Position numbers and translations under genes: made by a program. A DNA stretch of 64,000 bases, from the NCBI RefSeq assembly GCF_033958435.1, contig NC_134142.1, positions 102,808,501 to 102,872,500 of the forward strand, given 5' to 3'. The stretch is from Carettochelys insculpta (lineage: Eukaryota > Chordata > Testudines > Carettochelyidae). Below are positions 49,147 to 59,799 of the stretch, one piece after another; the stretch's first letter is position 1, and the number at the start of each line of letters is the position of its first letter. The notes beneath the pieces are model-generated. The model was not told the origin of the DNA. It saw nothing but the letters and a program-made list of their open reading frames with translations, and did not search any database.

Positions 49147-50076
49147 AAAGTACCCCTTTTTCTGAAACCAAAAAGAAAAATTGTAAGTACAACCAATACC
49201 TACAATTTTCAAGCATGAAAATTTTTTTATACCATTGCAATACATTTGTTTAAGCAACTTAATTGTACTGGCTGGTTGGAAGACATTGCCTCTAGGCAAG
49301 AAACTTGCCATTGTACTTACGATTGTGCAAAAAGGATAAATAAAAAAAATTACACAAACATAAAACAAGTCCAATTTTTATTCATACATATATATTTTTT
49401 ATGCAAACACCAATAATAGTGATCAATGAAATTGCAAGAAAAATTATAATTAATTTAATGCAAAATTTGAGCTTGTTTGGATGAAATCAAATGGTCAGCC
49501 CTGTGTTCAAACTACTGAGGGGCCACAATTAAATCAATGTTTCTGATAGCATTTCCTGTGTAGTACCCTCTTTCAAACCTGCAGTTTTATTCTTTGTTTT
49601 CACAAGGAATTCTCCATTTTAAACCCTTTCAGTTGTAATTATAAATACTAAACTAAAATTGTACAAGTAGAAATTTTATTACCTACTTCAGATAACAAGC
49701 ACAATAGTCCAGAGCCAGGCACCCCCAGCTCCCCACTTTAACTCAATCCCTCTCCCCTCTTCCAGAGTCAGGCAGTCCCAGAACTCCCCACCCCACTCGT
49801 TAACACAATCCCCTCTCCTCTAGAGCCAGGCACCCCCCTCCCTCCACTGTAACTCATTGCTGGCGACTCACCAGAGCCACCACTGCCATCGCCACCATCG
49901 AGGCTGCCACACGCTTCTCCCTCCAAACACTGGGGCAGGACGTATAAGTAGAGTGGTGCATAGCACTCTTGAGCCTTTTATTGCTCAAAGAGCCGCATAC
50001 AGCTCAGAGCGTCTACCCCCCCAGACTCTTCTCAGAGACCCCTAACCGTGCGCGTGCCAGGCATTGAGAAACACTG
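49096..50076. mobile_element. hAT non-autonomous element (981 bp) with perfect 8-bp TSD
   Basis: The ends are CAGTGGTTCTCAACC on the left and, reverse-complemented, CAGTGTTTCTCAATGCC on the right. The 8-bp word tgctactg lies directly outside both ends (49088-49095 and 50077-50084). This terminus type (cagtggttctcaa) is that of the Charlie-like hAT group. The interior begins with a T run of about 32 bp and has no transposase. Frames translating the T run into poly-lysine are artefacts. Confidence 0.9.
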
Positions 50077-50647
50077 TGCTACTGTGAATGGAGACACTTG
50101 AAACTCTGCAAAGGTAGATGTGTGGTGTGCATCTCAGTGTCACTCCTGGCCTAAATCAACAGGCAGTGACAGCACTGTGGTGACGGCTGTAACTGTTTCG
50201 CTTTAGAAGCCCTGCCAGATACTTGCTCAAATGTTTCAAGCACCATATAGTTCTCAGAGACTGGTACTGCCAGGTCCCACGCATGATCTTCACAATATTG
50301 ATCTTACCACACCTTCAACTCCCCTCACTCTCCTAGACAAGACACAGGTCGGCTGCATCTGCATCCTCCTCGTGTCATTCAAACCTATGAAAAGTGAGTG
50401 CCTAATGGAGCACATTTTGCTCCCTGCCCCCGCGTATGCTGCAGCCCCTACACTCCACACTGAGGATACAAAGGGGACAGAAAAGAGCCACAAATGGTTG
50501 TGGTACAATTTCCCAAGCAAAGGACTAATGCAGGCTCCTATGTATAAGACTGTATTGAGGCAGCACCCGGAATAGCACCATGCTGAGTGCTACAGTATAT
50601 CCTGAGCTGCTGCCTGGTCCATATGCAAGGCCGATAGACCCACGTCG

Positions 50648-50719
50648 TCAGCAGGAGGGAATTGACCTGCGACCTCAGGGGCTAAAGCCCTGTGCTCTAC
50701 CACACATGAGCTAAAAGCC
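50648..50719 (-). repeat. tRNA-like sequence (tRNA-derived SINE head or tRNA pseudogene)
   Basis: On the - strand it reads GGCTTTTAGCTCATGTGTGG, then tagagcacaggg, loop ctttagc, then ccctgaggtcgcaggtcaat tcc. The A box (tagctcatgtgtgg) and B box (ggtcgcaggtcaattcc) are present, and the anticodon stem CAGGG/CCCTG pairs with a seven-base loop. The acceptor stem does not pair (ggctttt at one end, no aaaagcc at the other), so it is not an intact tRNA gene. Confidence 0.5.
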
Positions 50720-51077
50720 ATCTGTCTCTCAGTCAAGTCTGTAGAGCAGAGACTTCACTCTCCCTACTACGTGATCTCAGGGCTGTCGGGGTTACACACA
50801 GATAGTCCCAAGGAGGCTGCTGTAAATTAGCACAGCCTGCAGTGCTGCTTTAGTTTACACAGGGGCTCTACTCAGCCTCCATAGCAGCCTGGAATCCAGA
50901 GGAGAGGAAGGTGGCATAAAGCAACTTTTATCCCTACACCGTATTTCAGTGAGCACAGCAGTCTGTCCCAGTCAGTATAAAACGTGATCTGAACACGTGT
51001 CAGGATAGAACCAGTGTCCGAGTATGTACAAAACAAGCATTGGTTTTGATCAGTTCAGCTAGGTGATCTATACTTAC

Positions 51078-51249
51078 GATCATTATCGTGAATAATTTGG
51101 AAGTTTTTCACGGAGGCCTGTGTGACTCGACCGTGGAAATTTAAAACATAGGACTGGGTGTCATCATTCCAGACCGGAGTTTTGTTATGCAGCTCAATGA
51201 TGCTCTCTATGTTTTTGTTTTGCCACCTTGCAAGAAGTGTTTCATGCTC
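51078..51249 (-). CDS. TUB: TUB penultimate coding exon: tubby domain
   Basis: The 172-bp exon (57 codons plus one base) sits between acceptor ttcag and donor gtaagt. It encodes [13 protein letters not shown], then [20 protein letters not shown], then [19 protein letters not shown], ending HDND plus a C that joins CT of the last exon to give Pro. These are core beta-barrel strands of the tubby domain. The NKTPVWND...[19 protein letters not shown] stretch is almost invariant in the family. The match to TUB is close and no frame damage is seen. It starts in phase 0 after the upstream exon that ends in Pro-Arg-Asn. Confidence 0.96.
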
Positions 51250-51579
51250 CTGAATACATCACACATAAAAACTTCAGGTTACTACTCTGAGGGAAAAGAG
51301 GCTTAACAACTTCTGCTGTCTCTCTCTAATTGTCACCATTAATTCCTATGTCACAATACAAATAAACTGGCTCCTCTCTCTCCCTGTTTCATTTTTTTTT
51401 TTTTTTACTTTAAACAGAAAGGCACTGGTAAAAACAACCATCACAGACGAGTGCTAGGTGCTGCACAAACACAGACCGACGCTCCAGCCTCCAGTCTTTC
51501 AGGAGCAGAAACATAACCGATCTGAATAAAAGAGGGCATCTTGAATTCATTTTAATTGTTGAGAGACATTGTGACTTAC
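51250..51579 (-). other. TUB: TUB intron, 330 bp
   Basis: Short intron bounded by donor gtaagt and acceptor ttcag. It contains a T-rich run near 51390. Nothing else was recognised. Confidence 0.85.
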
Positions 51580-51678
51580 ATTACGTGGTCGGATAGAAAC
51601 TCTTTCATGGTCCATATTCATTCCTGGAATGACCACACTCATTTTGCGAGGTCCTTTAAATCCCAAGACATTTGTTTC
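51580..51678 (-). CDS. TUB: TUB antepenultimate coding exon: tubby domain phosphoinositide region
   Basis: The 99-bp exon is exactly 33 codons, between acceptor aattacag and donor gtaagt. It encodes [20 protein letters not shown], then [13 protein letters not shown]. In the tubby-family structure the GFKGPRKM segment contains basic residues implicated in PIP2 contact, so the Lys and Arg seen here are consistent with a working lipid-binding site. It joins in phase 0 to the exon at 51078-51249. The preceding exon, which should end in a Leu-Ala-Ala-Val-Cys-Tyr segment, was not found up to 64000 and probably lies beyond the window. Confidence 0.95.
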
Positions 51679-54600
51679 CTGTAATTTTTTTTAAGAAAAG
51701 TATTTAATTCTGATTATTTTAATTATGGAATTTAACTTCTTTACCATACAGGATAAAGCTGTGTCATCACCCGAGTATTAGTTCACACAAAAACTATCTG
51801 AAGCACTTGCATTCATCAACACTGACAAACTCTGTCTTAGAAGTTCTGAAAATAAGAAAAATGGAATTAAAATAGTCTTCCACAAAGCCTCCCGTGACAA
51901 AGTATCTAGGACAGGCTGCCAGCTACATTAATGCAGGCAAAAATCAATCACTACAAAACAGATATGAAATAACCAGAATGCCTGGGAATCAGTAGTTATT
52001 ACAATAAATTGCAGTTACAACCACTAAATGTTCACACACATTTTAAGGGACAGAAAGAAAGGGAGAGAGAAAAACAGACCTTAGCTTCCTTCCATTTCAC
52101 AGCCAGTACAAAAGCAAAAGAAGAGGAGCTGCCAAAGTCAGCATCTGTTAGTATGGCTTGATTTCTAAAGTCTTCAGCTATGTTAGGCTTGGAGATGAGA
52201 ATGGAAAAACAAACACACATGGCATCACGAAGGCAGATTTACTTAGTTTCAGAGACAGCACCAGTAGAGAGAAAAAAAAGTGGTACAGAGGCATGTCCAT
52301 GAAAATATTGCATTTTGTATTAAATGCAACTTTGCTCTCCACCTAATCAGGTTTTAATGGTACCCACCACTGTCAGATCTGAATGTCTCTCAAAAGATAA
52401 GTGCCAAATTCAAAACAGACCAGTATTCTGATGCCTCTTTTCAGTTCCTACTTATCCTCAGGTATTTAGGGCTATGATCCTCCCCACTCCTCCTTTCTTC
52501 ATGGGGTAAGAAACTGTAAAGGCGGGATTCTCCAATCACTCCATGGTGGCTTATCTCTGTGCCCACCAAAATCACTGCAAGCTTTACCAAAAGTTACCAG
52601 CTACCCAAGCGAGACATCAGTAGATATCAAGAGTCTTGTCTACACTAGAACAGGTGCAGCTTAAGTAGTGGGTATTTTCAAGTGACCCAGGATTGTATAT
52701 GCCTCATTTTTAGGCACACAACTGGAAAACACCTGGAAAGGGCTTGATTTTTCATGAAGTGCTGAGCATGGTCCACCTGCAAACCAGACCCTTTTATGAC
52801 ACCTCAAGTTGGGCACCCAAAAATTAAGGCATCACACATGCATAGTCACTTTTGAAAATCCAGGCCTAAAATTCCCATATGTAGATGAAGCCCTTAGCAT
52901 ACTCCAAATCTCAGAAATCACTCCAGTTATTTCACAAACATTCCAGGGAGCTTATCCATACCATTTTACCAGCCCTGCAAAGGATTTTCAGCCTTGCTGG
53001 ATAATTCCCACTGGGCACAGAATACACAACTGGACTTCTGTGTCTCCAGGACAGTAACTGAAAGTTTTCTGCCAATTTTACAAAATATAAAAGTCTATGA
53101 CAAAGTACAAAGAGGTTATCATTTCAGCTGGGAATTTCTATTTGATGCCTGTAAAATAGCAAGACCCAAAAGAATACATATGTCAACAGCATCTGCAAGC
53201 TATAGAGTGCTTAGATAATATAGGAAAAGCCAACTTTTGTGAAGTGACTCATGCCTATGCTGACCCTGCACTAGCTATTGAAAATATTGGTTTTCCATTC
53301 AGTGTCTTGAGAAATTCTTTTCAAGAGGCTGTTGTTTTACATGCCAGCTGTTGAGACACCAATGTGACTGGAGACTGTGAAAGCTGCAGTTAAAAAACAA
53401 AGGCTTGTAGCCCATACTCACAAGAATACATTAACCCCCTGAAACTTCAGTAACGTACTCTTCCGACTTTCTAGTAAAAACTAAAATGAATGCTTTTGCT
53501 AAAGGAAAAGGGAACTGAAGGAAGAAAAGTACTGATTTCACACTGCAAATTATACCGTTGATGAGTAAATCACGATAAGGCTTTCTGAAAGCATCTATCA
53601 ATGGATGTCATCATTTTGCCAACATCAAACTGCAACATTAAAATTCAGTTCTGCATAAACATGGAATACAGAAATAAACCAAGGCAGGAAGCAAAATGAA
53701 CTTAAATTAAGCTCAAAATTTCCCAAAATATCATTCAAATAAAGCCAATTTTCCGTATCTCCACTTTTGCACCCAATATTTTTGTTATAAATATATTTTT
53801 ATTTCCAAGCTATGGCTAGCACTATTTGGGAGAATGGACAAAAATCTGATCAGACCCCAGTGTAACTTTATTTACTGTAAAACAGTCCTGATTCACACAG
53901 GTGCAAAGGAGCTCAAAAATAGGATCTGTGAACCAGATCCTCTGTGCCTGTAAATGGAGTAGCTACATTCACTTTATTGGAGCTACAGTGAGTTAAATCA
54001 GTTGACAAACTGCTCCAGCATGTTTAAGTGATGGATCTGCTGTCATTTACCGGATCATTGGGCTGTTCCTGGGGATCATATAATGGTGATGTATGGGTTT
54101 TTTTTTTATAAACACCATGTAGAACTTTTCCATACTCAGGCTTCTGAACCACAGTGCACATTTAGATTATTATCTACACACAGCTGCTTCCATTCAAACC
54201 ACTGTAAAGGAAACACAAAAACTGGATCCATGGTATGTACTGTCTTTCCTTGGTTTCATTCCCTTCCTAGATGCAGTACATGCATGCACCAGTGCCAGTA
54301 TGAACTGTTGAATCACACACAAGACCAAAATTCTGCTACATCAAAACACACTAAGATATACTATCTACCTTGCTGTGAAAGTGATTTAGAGGCTGCCAAC
54401 AACCACTGAAGTCAATGGGAATCTTTTCTTTGACAACAGAAACAGATAATTAAAAAAAAATTAAGAGCCTGTCTGTTAATCCTCTGGGTTGAGGTGTCCT
54501 TGATTTATTTGCAAACACTTTGTTGCTGTATTCCCCCTTTTAAAACAATTCTTTAAAGACATCCCCTTTCGCCTGGACAGTATGCTATATATTTTTAATA

Positions 54601-54979
54601 GTCTGTTAATGTGGGAGCCTTCAGGAGTAAGTTAGGGTGGTAACTGTGAGGAGGCTGACTGACTCTTTCACCAAGTATGCTTCCCATTTTAACAGGAATT
54701 GATCTAGGTTTTGGCAGATATTTTTCCAAAACCTGGTTATTATCTTAAGGTGACAATTGTGGTGCCATTACCCACAGGTCAGTGGAGGAGGGTTTACCTG
54801 AATCATTCCATATGACCCCCATGTACTGTCCTGCAGCTTTGTTAAGGCTACGATGTCTGTATCTATCTCATTTGTGCCAGCATAACCAAAAAAGGCACTC
54901 TGTTGCTTGGCAACAGGGGATGACACACATTTTTCTTCCTCTTCCTTGCAAGTTCTTAACACCTCTTTTCAATCAGTTA
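51679..54979 (-). other. TUB: Upstream TUB intron, first part
   Basis: No exon was found. A stretch at about 52780-52870 (aagttgggcacccaaaaatt ... ttttgaaaatccaggcc) resembles old interspersed repeat sequence found in many amniotes. The frame at 52032-52220 on the - strand could suggest an exon, but its protein does not resemble tubby. Confidence 0.6.
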
Positions 54980-55351
54980 AGCTACGTCTACACTAGAACA
55001 CTACATTGAAGTAGCCTATTTCAAAGTAACAACATGGAAATAGGCTACTTTGACATTTATCGTCCACACATACTCCGGGGCTGCTGCTGTCGACATTCAA
55101 TGACAAAGTAGCGACAGGGAATGTCGAAAGGAGTCGCCCTGGAAGGAAATGCGGCGCGTCCACACAGACAAGCGCTCCCCATCAAAATAAGGGGCCAGTA
55201 AAGCCCGCGGACAGGGTCACAGGCTGGACTAGCCGTTCTGGGGCAACAGCAAGCTGCTCCTTTAAAGGGCTCCTCCCAGACACCCCCAGTCTGCACAGCA
55301 CGAGGTCTGCAGAGCGCTAGCCACACTCTTGCAGATGGACGCACAGCAGCT

Positions 55352-56070
55352 ATGGACACCCAGCAGCAGCAGCACCTGGAAGCCTTCTAGGTAGTCACCC
55401 AGGGAGCAAGTGCCCTGCTAGGTGATGCACGGGAGGTCGCCCAGCAGCACCTGGCAGGGGGACCCTCCCAGGGGGCAGATGGGGACGCCCCTGATCAACG
55501 GGCTCCCCTGCTCCTCCCCTGCCAAATGCTCCGCCAACTCTGGAGCTACCCCACCACCTCTGAGTGGTGGGAGCAGCTGGTCATGAGGGAGTGTGGGGAC
55601 GACATGTGGCTGCGGAACTTCCGTATGCGCTGGCAGACCTTCCTGGAGCTCTGCCAGCGGCTCACCCCCCGACTGAGGCACCAGGACACACAGATGCCAC
55701 GCGGCCTCCCCATTGAGAAGAGGTTTGCAATAGCCATCTGGAAGCTGGCCACTGCAGCTAGCTACCGCTCCATGGGCCACCAGTTTGGAGTGAGACAGGC
55801 CACGGTCGGGGCTGTTGTCATGGAGGTAAGGGGGCCTGGGTATGCACCCATTGGGGGTGGGACCATGGAGGAGGCCTGGTGTGGGGCTGGGGAGGGAGGG
55901 TTGCCAGAAAGGGAAGGGGCCAGGTGAGGGGCTGGGAAGGGAGGGGTGCTGCGGAGGGTGCCTGGGGCACCCTGCACACCCTCATGGGCACTTGTGTTCC
56001 CTCCCCACAGGTGGTGCGTGTGCTCAATGCCAGGCTGCTCCAGAGGGTCATCCAAGTTGGGGACCGCACA
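55352..56070 (+). pseudogene. Harbinger transposase N-terminal part, truncated
   Basis: Reading from the ATG at 55352, a single TAG at 55388-55390 is met after 12 codons. The frame then stays open through DMWLRNFRMRWQTFLELC, LPIEKRFAIAIWKLATAAS, then YRSMGHQFGVRQATVGAVVM, typical of the DNA-binding N-terminus of Harbinger transposases. A donor gtaagg follows GAG (55826) and an acceptor ctccccacag precedes 56011. The second exon reads VVRVLNARLLQRVIQVGD and then breaks off. The catalytic DDE part is absent. The intron interpretation is an inference from the splice-like ends. Confidence 0.8.
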
Positions 56071-56599
56071 CCATCCCCCCAACAAGCACACGTCTCAGGT
56101 TCTTTGGAAAATAAAACTGGATTATTGAAAACTGGTAAACTGTCATGCGCACAACGAAAACTGGAACCAATATACAAGGGGGACAACTATATACAAATGG
56201 GTGGCCAGCGGATGGCTTGGCTGTTGGCCCATCAATCTGGGGTGGGTGTAGAACTGGCGGGTATGGGTCGCAGCCCCCCCTTGTCTGCGGTCCCCAGCAT
56301 AGCTGGCTGGGGGCCAGGAGGACCAGCAGGTATGGCTGGGATGCCTCCAACAACTGGTCTTCAGCCCTAGTGGGCTCCAGTCCTGGGAGGCTGGCAGGCA
56401 CTGCGGCAAGTGAGGCAGCAGGCAGCAAAGCAGATGGCGCAGCAGGCGGCACAGCAGGTGGCGAGGCAGGCGGTGCTGCAGGTGGGGCAGTGCGCAAGGC
56501 AGGTGGGGCGGTGGGGGGGATATTGGGTGAAGCGGTGGGAGGGCATCAGGGGCTGGGAGCCGGGTGACAGCCTCCCGGAGCGACCTGGCTATGTCCCAG

Positions 56600-56910
56600 A
56601 AGACACCCATGAATTCCTGCCACACCACCCAGTGCCGGGTGGACTCCTCCCAGTCAAAGTGGAGCCTCTCCTCGGCCGCCTCCACCTGCCGCCAGAGAGC
56701 TGCCAGGAGCTGTGGGTCCACGGGGGCCATCTCTTGGGCCTGGTGGTGGCGTGCCTGTCCTGCTGGCCTTGGAGATGTCCCCAGGTGCTGGCGGTGCCTG
56801 AGGGCTCTTGGAGACCACGGGGGGTGCCTGGCTGCCTGGAGCCTCGGAGGGTGCAGTTGCAGGGAGGGAGAGAGGGAGGGGAAGGCTGTTAGTACTGTGC
56901 CCTGGTCTAT
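56600..56910 (-). pseudogene. Possible further exon of the Harbinger Myb-like protein
   Basis: On the - strand this part reads MAPVDPQLLAALWRQVEAAE, then HFDWEESTRHWVVWQEFMGV, then FWDIARSLREAVTRL. It is a charged helical protein segment such as is often found as the second part of the Harbinger accessory Myb-like protein. Past this the frame becomes proline/histidine-rich and has no recognisable domain. Direct evidence is the continuous open frame and its position between the SANT region and the transposase. Confidence 0.45.
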
Positions 56911-57253
56911 GTCCCATTCCCCCCATCCCCCCTTGCGTGCTGGGTCTCTGTCCCTGTCGGTGGGTGTGGTGTCCCTGGTGGGTGTCCCCATTGCATGGTC
57001 CCCCTGCCCCCAGGGTTAGGGCACAGTGCTGTCCATGGGTGTGGGTGCTGATGGGCACTGATGGCCCTGAACTGTGCTGGATCATGCTGTTGTTGGGTCT
57101 GCTGGGGGTGTATGGGGCTCCTAGTCGCATCTGGTGCCCCCACCCCGTGGCCTTGGGGTGTGAGCCCTGTGGGGTATGTACCTGACCATCCACTGCCACG
57201 GTCGGGAGAACCCTGGTGGGCAGACGTCCAGCTGGTGCTCCAGGAGGGGAGGT

Positions 57254-57922
57254 CTATGAGGTGACCCCCCTCCTCGCTGCTGGAACCCTTCTCTCCGCCA
57301 TCCCGAGGCGTGGCTCCTTGGGTGGACTCCGAGGTGCAGGGCTGGCCTCCGGGCTGGATTCCGGCTCCGAGGCCTGCTGGGACTCCTCAGCTGCGGTGTC
57401 CAATGTGGCCTGGGGGGAGGAGGTGCCCCGGGGGCCCAGGATGGCCCTGAGCTTCCTGTAATAGGGGAAAGCGGTGGGGGTGGCCCCAGACCAGCTGCCC
57501 AAGTCCTGGGTCCAGGTGTAACCCTGCCGCAACTCCTTCACCTTGCTATGGAAGTGATCCGGAGTGTGGGCAGAGTGACCCTGGGTGGCCAGGCCCTCAG
57601 CCAGTTGGGAGAACACTTCCGCGTTCCACCACTCGCTTCATATCACGTGGAGCACCTCCTCCTCACCCCAGAGCCCCAGCAGGTCTCAGAGCTCGGCCTC
57701 CGACCAGGAGAGGCCCCGCCGCTTTTTGGCTCCTCGTTTGGCTGCTGGGGGTGCCTGGGTCCCCTCGGGGGGGGGGGAGCCCTGGGGGCACTCTGGGGGC
57801 TTGCTGGATGCCATGGTGCTGGTTGGAGGGGTCGGGGTCTGTGGAGGGCATGCAGGGCTGCCAGGTGCATGTTCTGCTGCCTGCACGCTCTCAGCCTCCT
57901 GCCATAGGAAATCTGGGTCCAT
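57254..57922 (-). pseudogene. Harbinger Myb/SANT-like accessory protein, two premature stops
   Basis: Starting from ATG at 57922, the frame encodes an acidic/proline-rich N-terminus, then KRGAKKRRGLSWSEAEL. This is followed by a TGA (57686-57688), then RDLLGLWGEEEVLHVI-type sequence, then a second TGA (57638-57640). The frame then continues VFSQLAEGLATQGHSAHTPD, QVFHSKVKELRQGY-like text and YYRKLRAILG. The pattern W(S/T)xxEL...LL.LW ... IA..L ... R..Q.....KVK.LR..Y is that of the MADF/Myb-SANT-like domain used with Harbinger transposase for nuclear import and end binding. Both stops replace probable CGA arginine codons, as expected from CpG decay. Confidence 0.75.
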
Positions 57923-58248
57923 GGTGCTTTAAGGGCTGCCGTGCACAGTGATCATAGAGTCCCACAGGGGCTGGACAGCACGTCTGAACCCCTCAGCTGA
58001 TTGCCGCCTTGGAGGACCCCGCTATTTCAAAGTAGGGGGATGCGGATCATCTACATACGCCCTACTTCAACGTTGAATATCGAAGTAGGGTGCTATTCCC
58101 ATCTTTGGATAGAATAGCGATTTCGACATCTCACTGCCTAACTTCAATTTCAACGCTGAAATAGCGCATGGCGCATGTAGATGCGACACATGCTACTTCA
58201 ACATTGTGCTGGCTACTTCAAAGTAGCCGGCGTGTGTAGATGCAGCCT

Positions 58249-59799
58249 CAAAGGAGGAAAATGTTATCTGTTTAGAATGTTTGCTGCCCTGTCTGCAGGG
58301 TTAGCACTTTTCCAGTGATTTATTGACTACGTTACCTCCTTAAACTGTGCCACTTCCTGCTGTGACCCCTGCTTTTATTCACATATACAGCAGAGTGCAC
58401 TTAGGATTACCCATCCAGCCTGACACACCCCCTTATACTTCTGCACTTCCAATGCCTTCAGCACCTTTTGGATGCCAGCGGGACTGACCCCTTCAGCTGG
58501 CTCCCCCTCAAACTGCATGACAGGTGTTACATCACACCAAAGCTGAGCAAATGAACCCCAGGGTGATGTGCACAGCCAGCCCAGAACTTGGCCTTCTACC
58601 CTATCCTCTCCCTGACTCTTCTGCTTTCCTTCTTTCCACATGCTGAGCGAGATATACTAAAAGAACCCTGCTTGCTGTGTCAACTGTTGCAGTCAAAAGT
58701 TACCTCAGGTTTGACACTGGGTTCCCTGAGTACAAAGCACGCTGACAAGACAGTTGTTAAACATAAGCAGTTTATTCCCTGACAAATTTTAACAAACCTC
58801 TAAACTAAAAAGCATGATAGGAAAGTGGCGTCTTATGTCCCTTCAGCAAGCTGGGGACCCTGGTCAGCTGCAGACAAGTGGGAGTTCTTTTTCAAGTCTG
58901 AGGCACCCGGCCATGGCCCATGGGTGGGTTCCAAATTGCACTGGTTTCTGTGCTGGTTATATACAGTTTTTCTGACTCATCATACAGTTCCATTAGGTCA
59001 CTCATTACCATTTACGGTATTTCCTTAGCTGTCAGTTATTGATCTGCTATTGGTTCTGTTACTTCTTGTTCGTTAACCTTGCTTACATGTTTACCACACC
59101 TTATCATACAAGATTGTTGCATATCTGTGCCCTTCCACTTTTCTCTAGCTACAAATTGTTTTGCTACAGTACCACCACTTACCTTGTTTGGTAATTTTTC
59201 CCTGAGGCTCATTCCTGGCTCATTATACATGGGTGTGGGGGTGGGGGTCGTGCCTCATCACTCCTAAGCTTTCACATACAAAGTTCTTCCGCAATTGACG
59301 ACTACAGTGGGAGGGTCTATACCTGTTTCCCTTAGATCAATTTGTTAATATTTTTGGTGATGGATTGCTGATCCTGTTTGGACATCTCACTGAAGGTCTT
59401 AGGCACCTCTGGATTTTTGGGGAGACTATACTTGTTCCTGCCTCCATAATAAGACACCTTACCACATCAAGCCACCAGTAAGTAATCTGGAATCATGCTT
59501 CCACAGAGAATTCTTGCAAATTTGCTAGCATGGCACCCAGACAGAATAAACAATCTTTCCTTATCCCTTTTTATTATTCTGAGGAAGCTTTGTGAGTCCC
59601 TAATGAATTTTTGCCTGTGACCCACCCAACGCAGAGCAAAACTCATATAGCCTGACTGGATTTTTATGCCCCCACTACCCTCTGGGCCAGCGGGTGATCG
59701 GACCCTGCCCTGTTTCTCATGTACACCTGCAGTGACTTTTAATGATTTTTTATACCCTGGCACAGACTGCTTTAAAATCAAGGTACTGATTTAAGAAGC
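58249..59799. other. Unassigned sequence beside Harbinger elements
   Basis: No gene is supported. A - strand frame (58375-58641, 88 aa) has a tidy protein-like composition but no recognisable family. Part may belong to the element whose right end is at 61316, but the matching left end (ggttatgtctacac) was not found. Confidence 0.35.

Larger units (their letters stand above)
48265..51077 (-). other. TUB: Last TUB intron
   Basis: This intron is bounded by donor gtaagt (51077 side) and acceptor attacag. It contains a GC-rich repeat patch (about 48650-48980), a hAT element (49096-50076) and a tRNA-like sequence (50648-50719). No other gene is seen. Confidence 0.85.
54980..58248. mobile_element. 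PIF/Harbinger transposon (3.27 kb) with transposase and Myb-like genes
   Basis: The left end starts agctacgtctacactagaac and the right end reads gtgtagatgcagcct, forming an inverted repeat of the GTCTACAC family. TTA lies just outside at the left and CAA at the right, so the 3-bp duplication is uncertain. Subterminal regions at both ends carry many tacttcaaagtag and ctatttcaaagta motifs. The + strand has a transposase exon (55352-55825) plus a short second exon; the - strand has a Myb/SANT-like gene (57922-57254). This two-gene set is characteristic of vertebrate Harbinger elements. Both genes have stops and the transposase lacks its DDE half, so the element is dead. Confidence 0.8.

Noticed and set aside
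48983..49240. - strand frames containing long lysine runs
   Set aside because: The lysines come from the T run at the left end of the hAT element; not a protein.
52032..52220. - strand frame ending near a donor-like site, considered as a missing TUB exon
   Set aside because: Its protein does not resemble the tubby domain or the TUB N-terminal region, and it would not fit the expected residues before the exon at 51580-51678.
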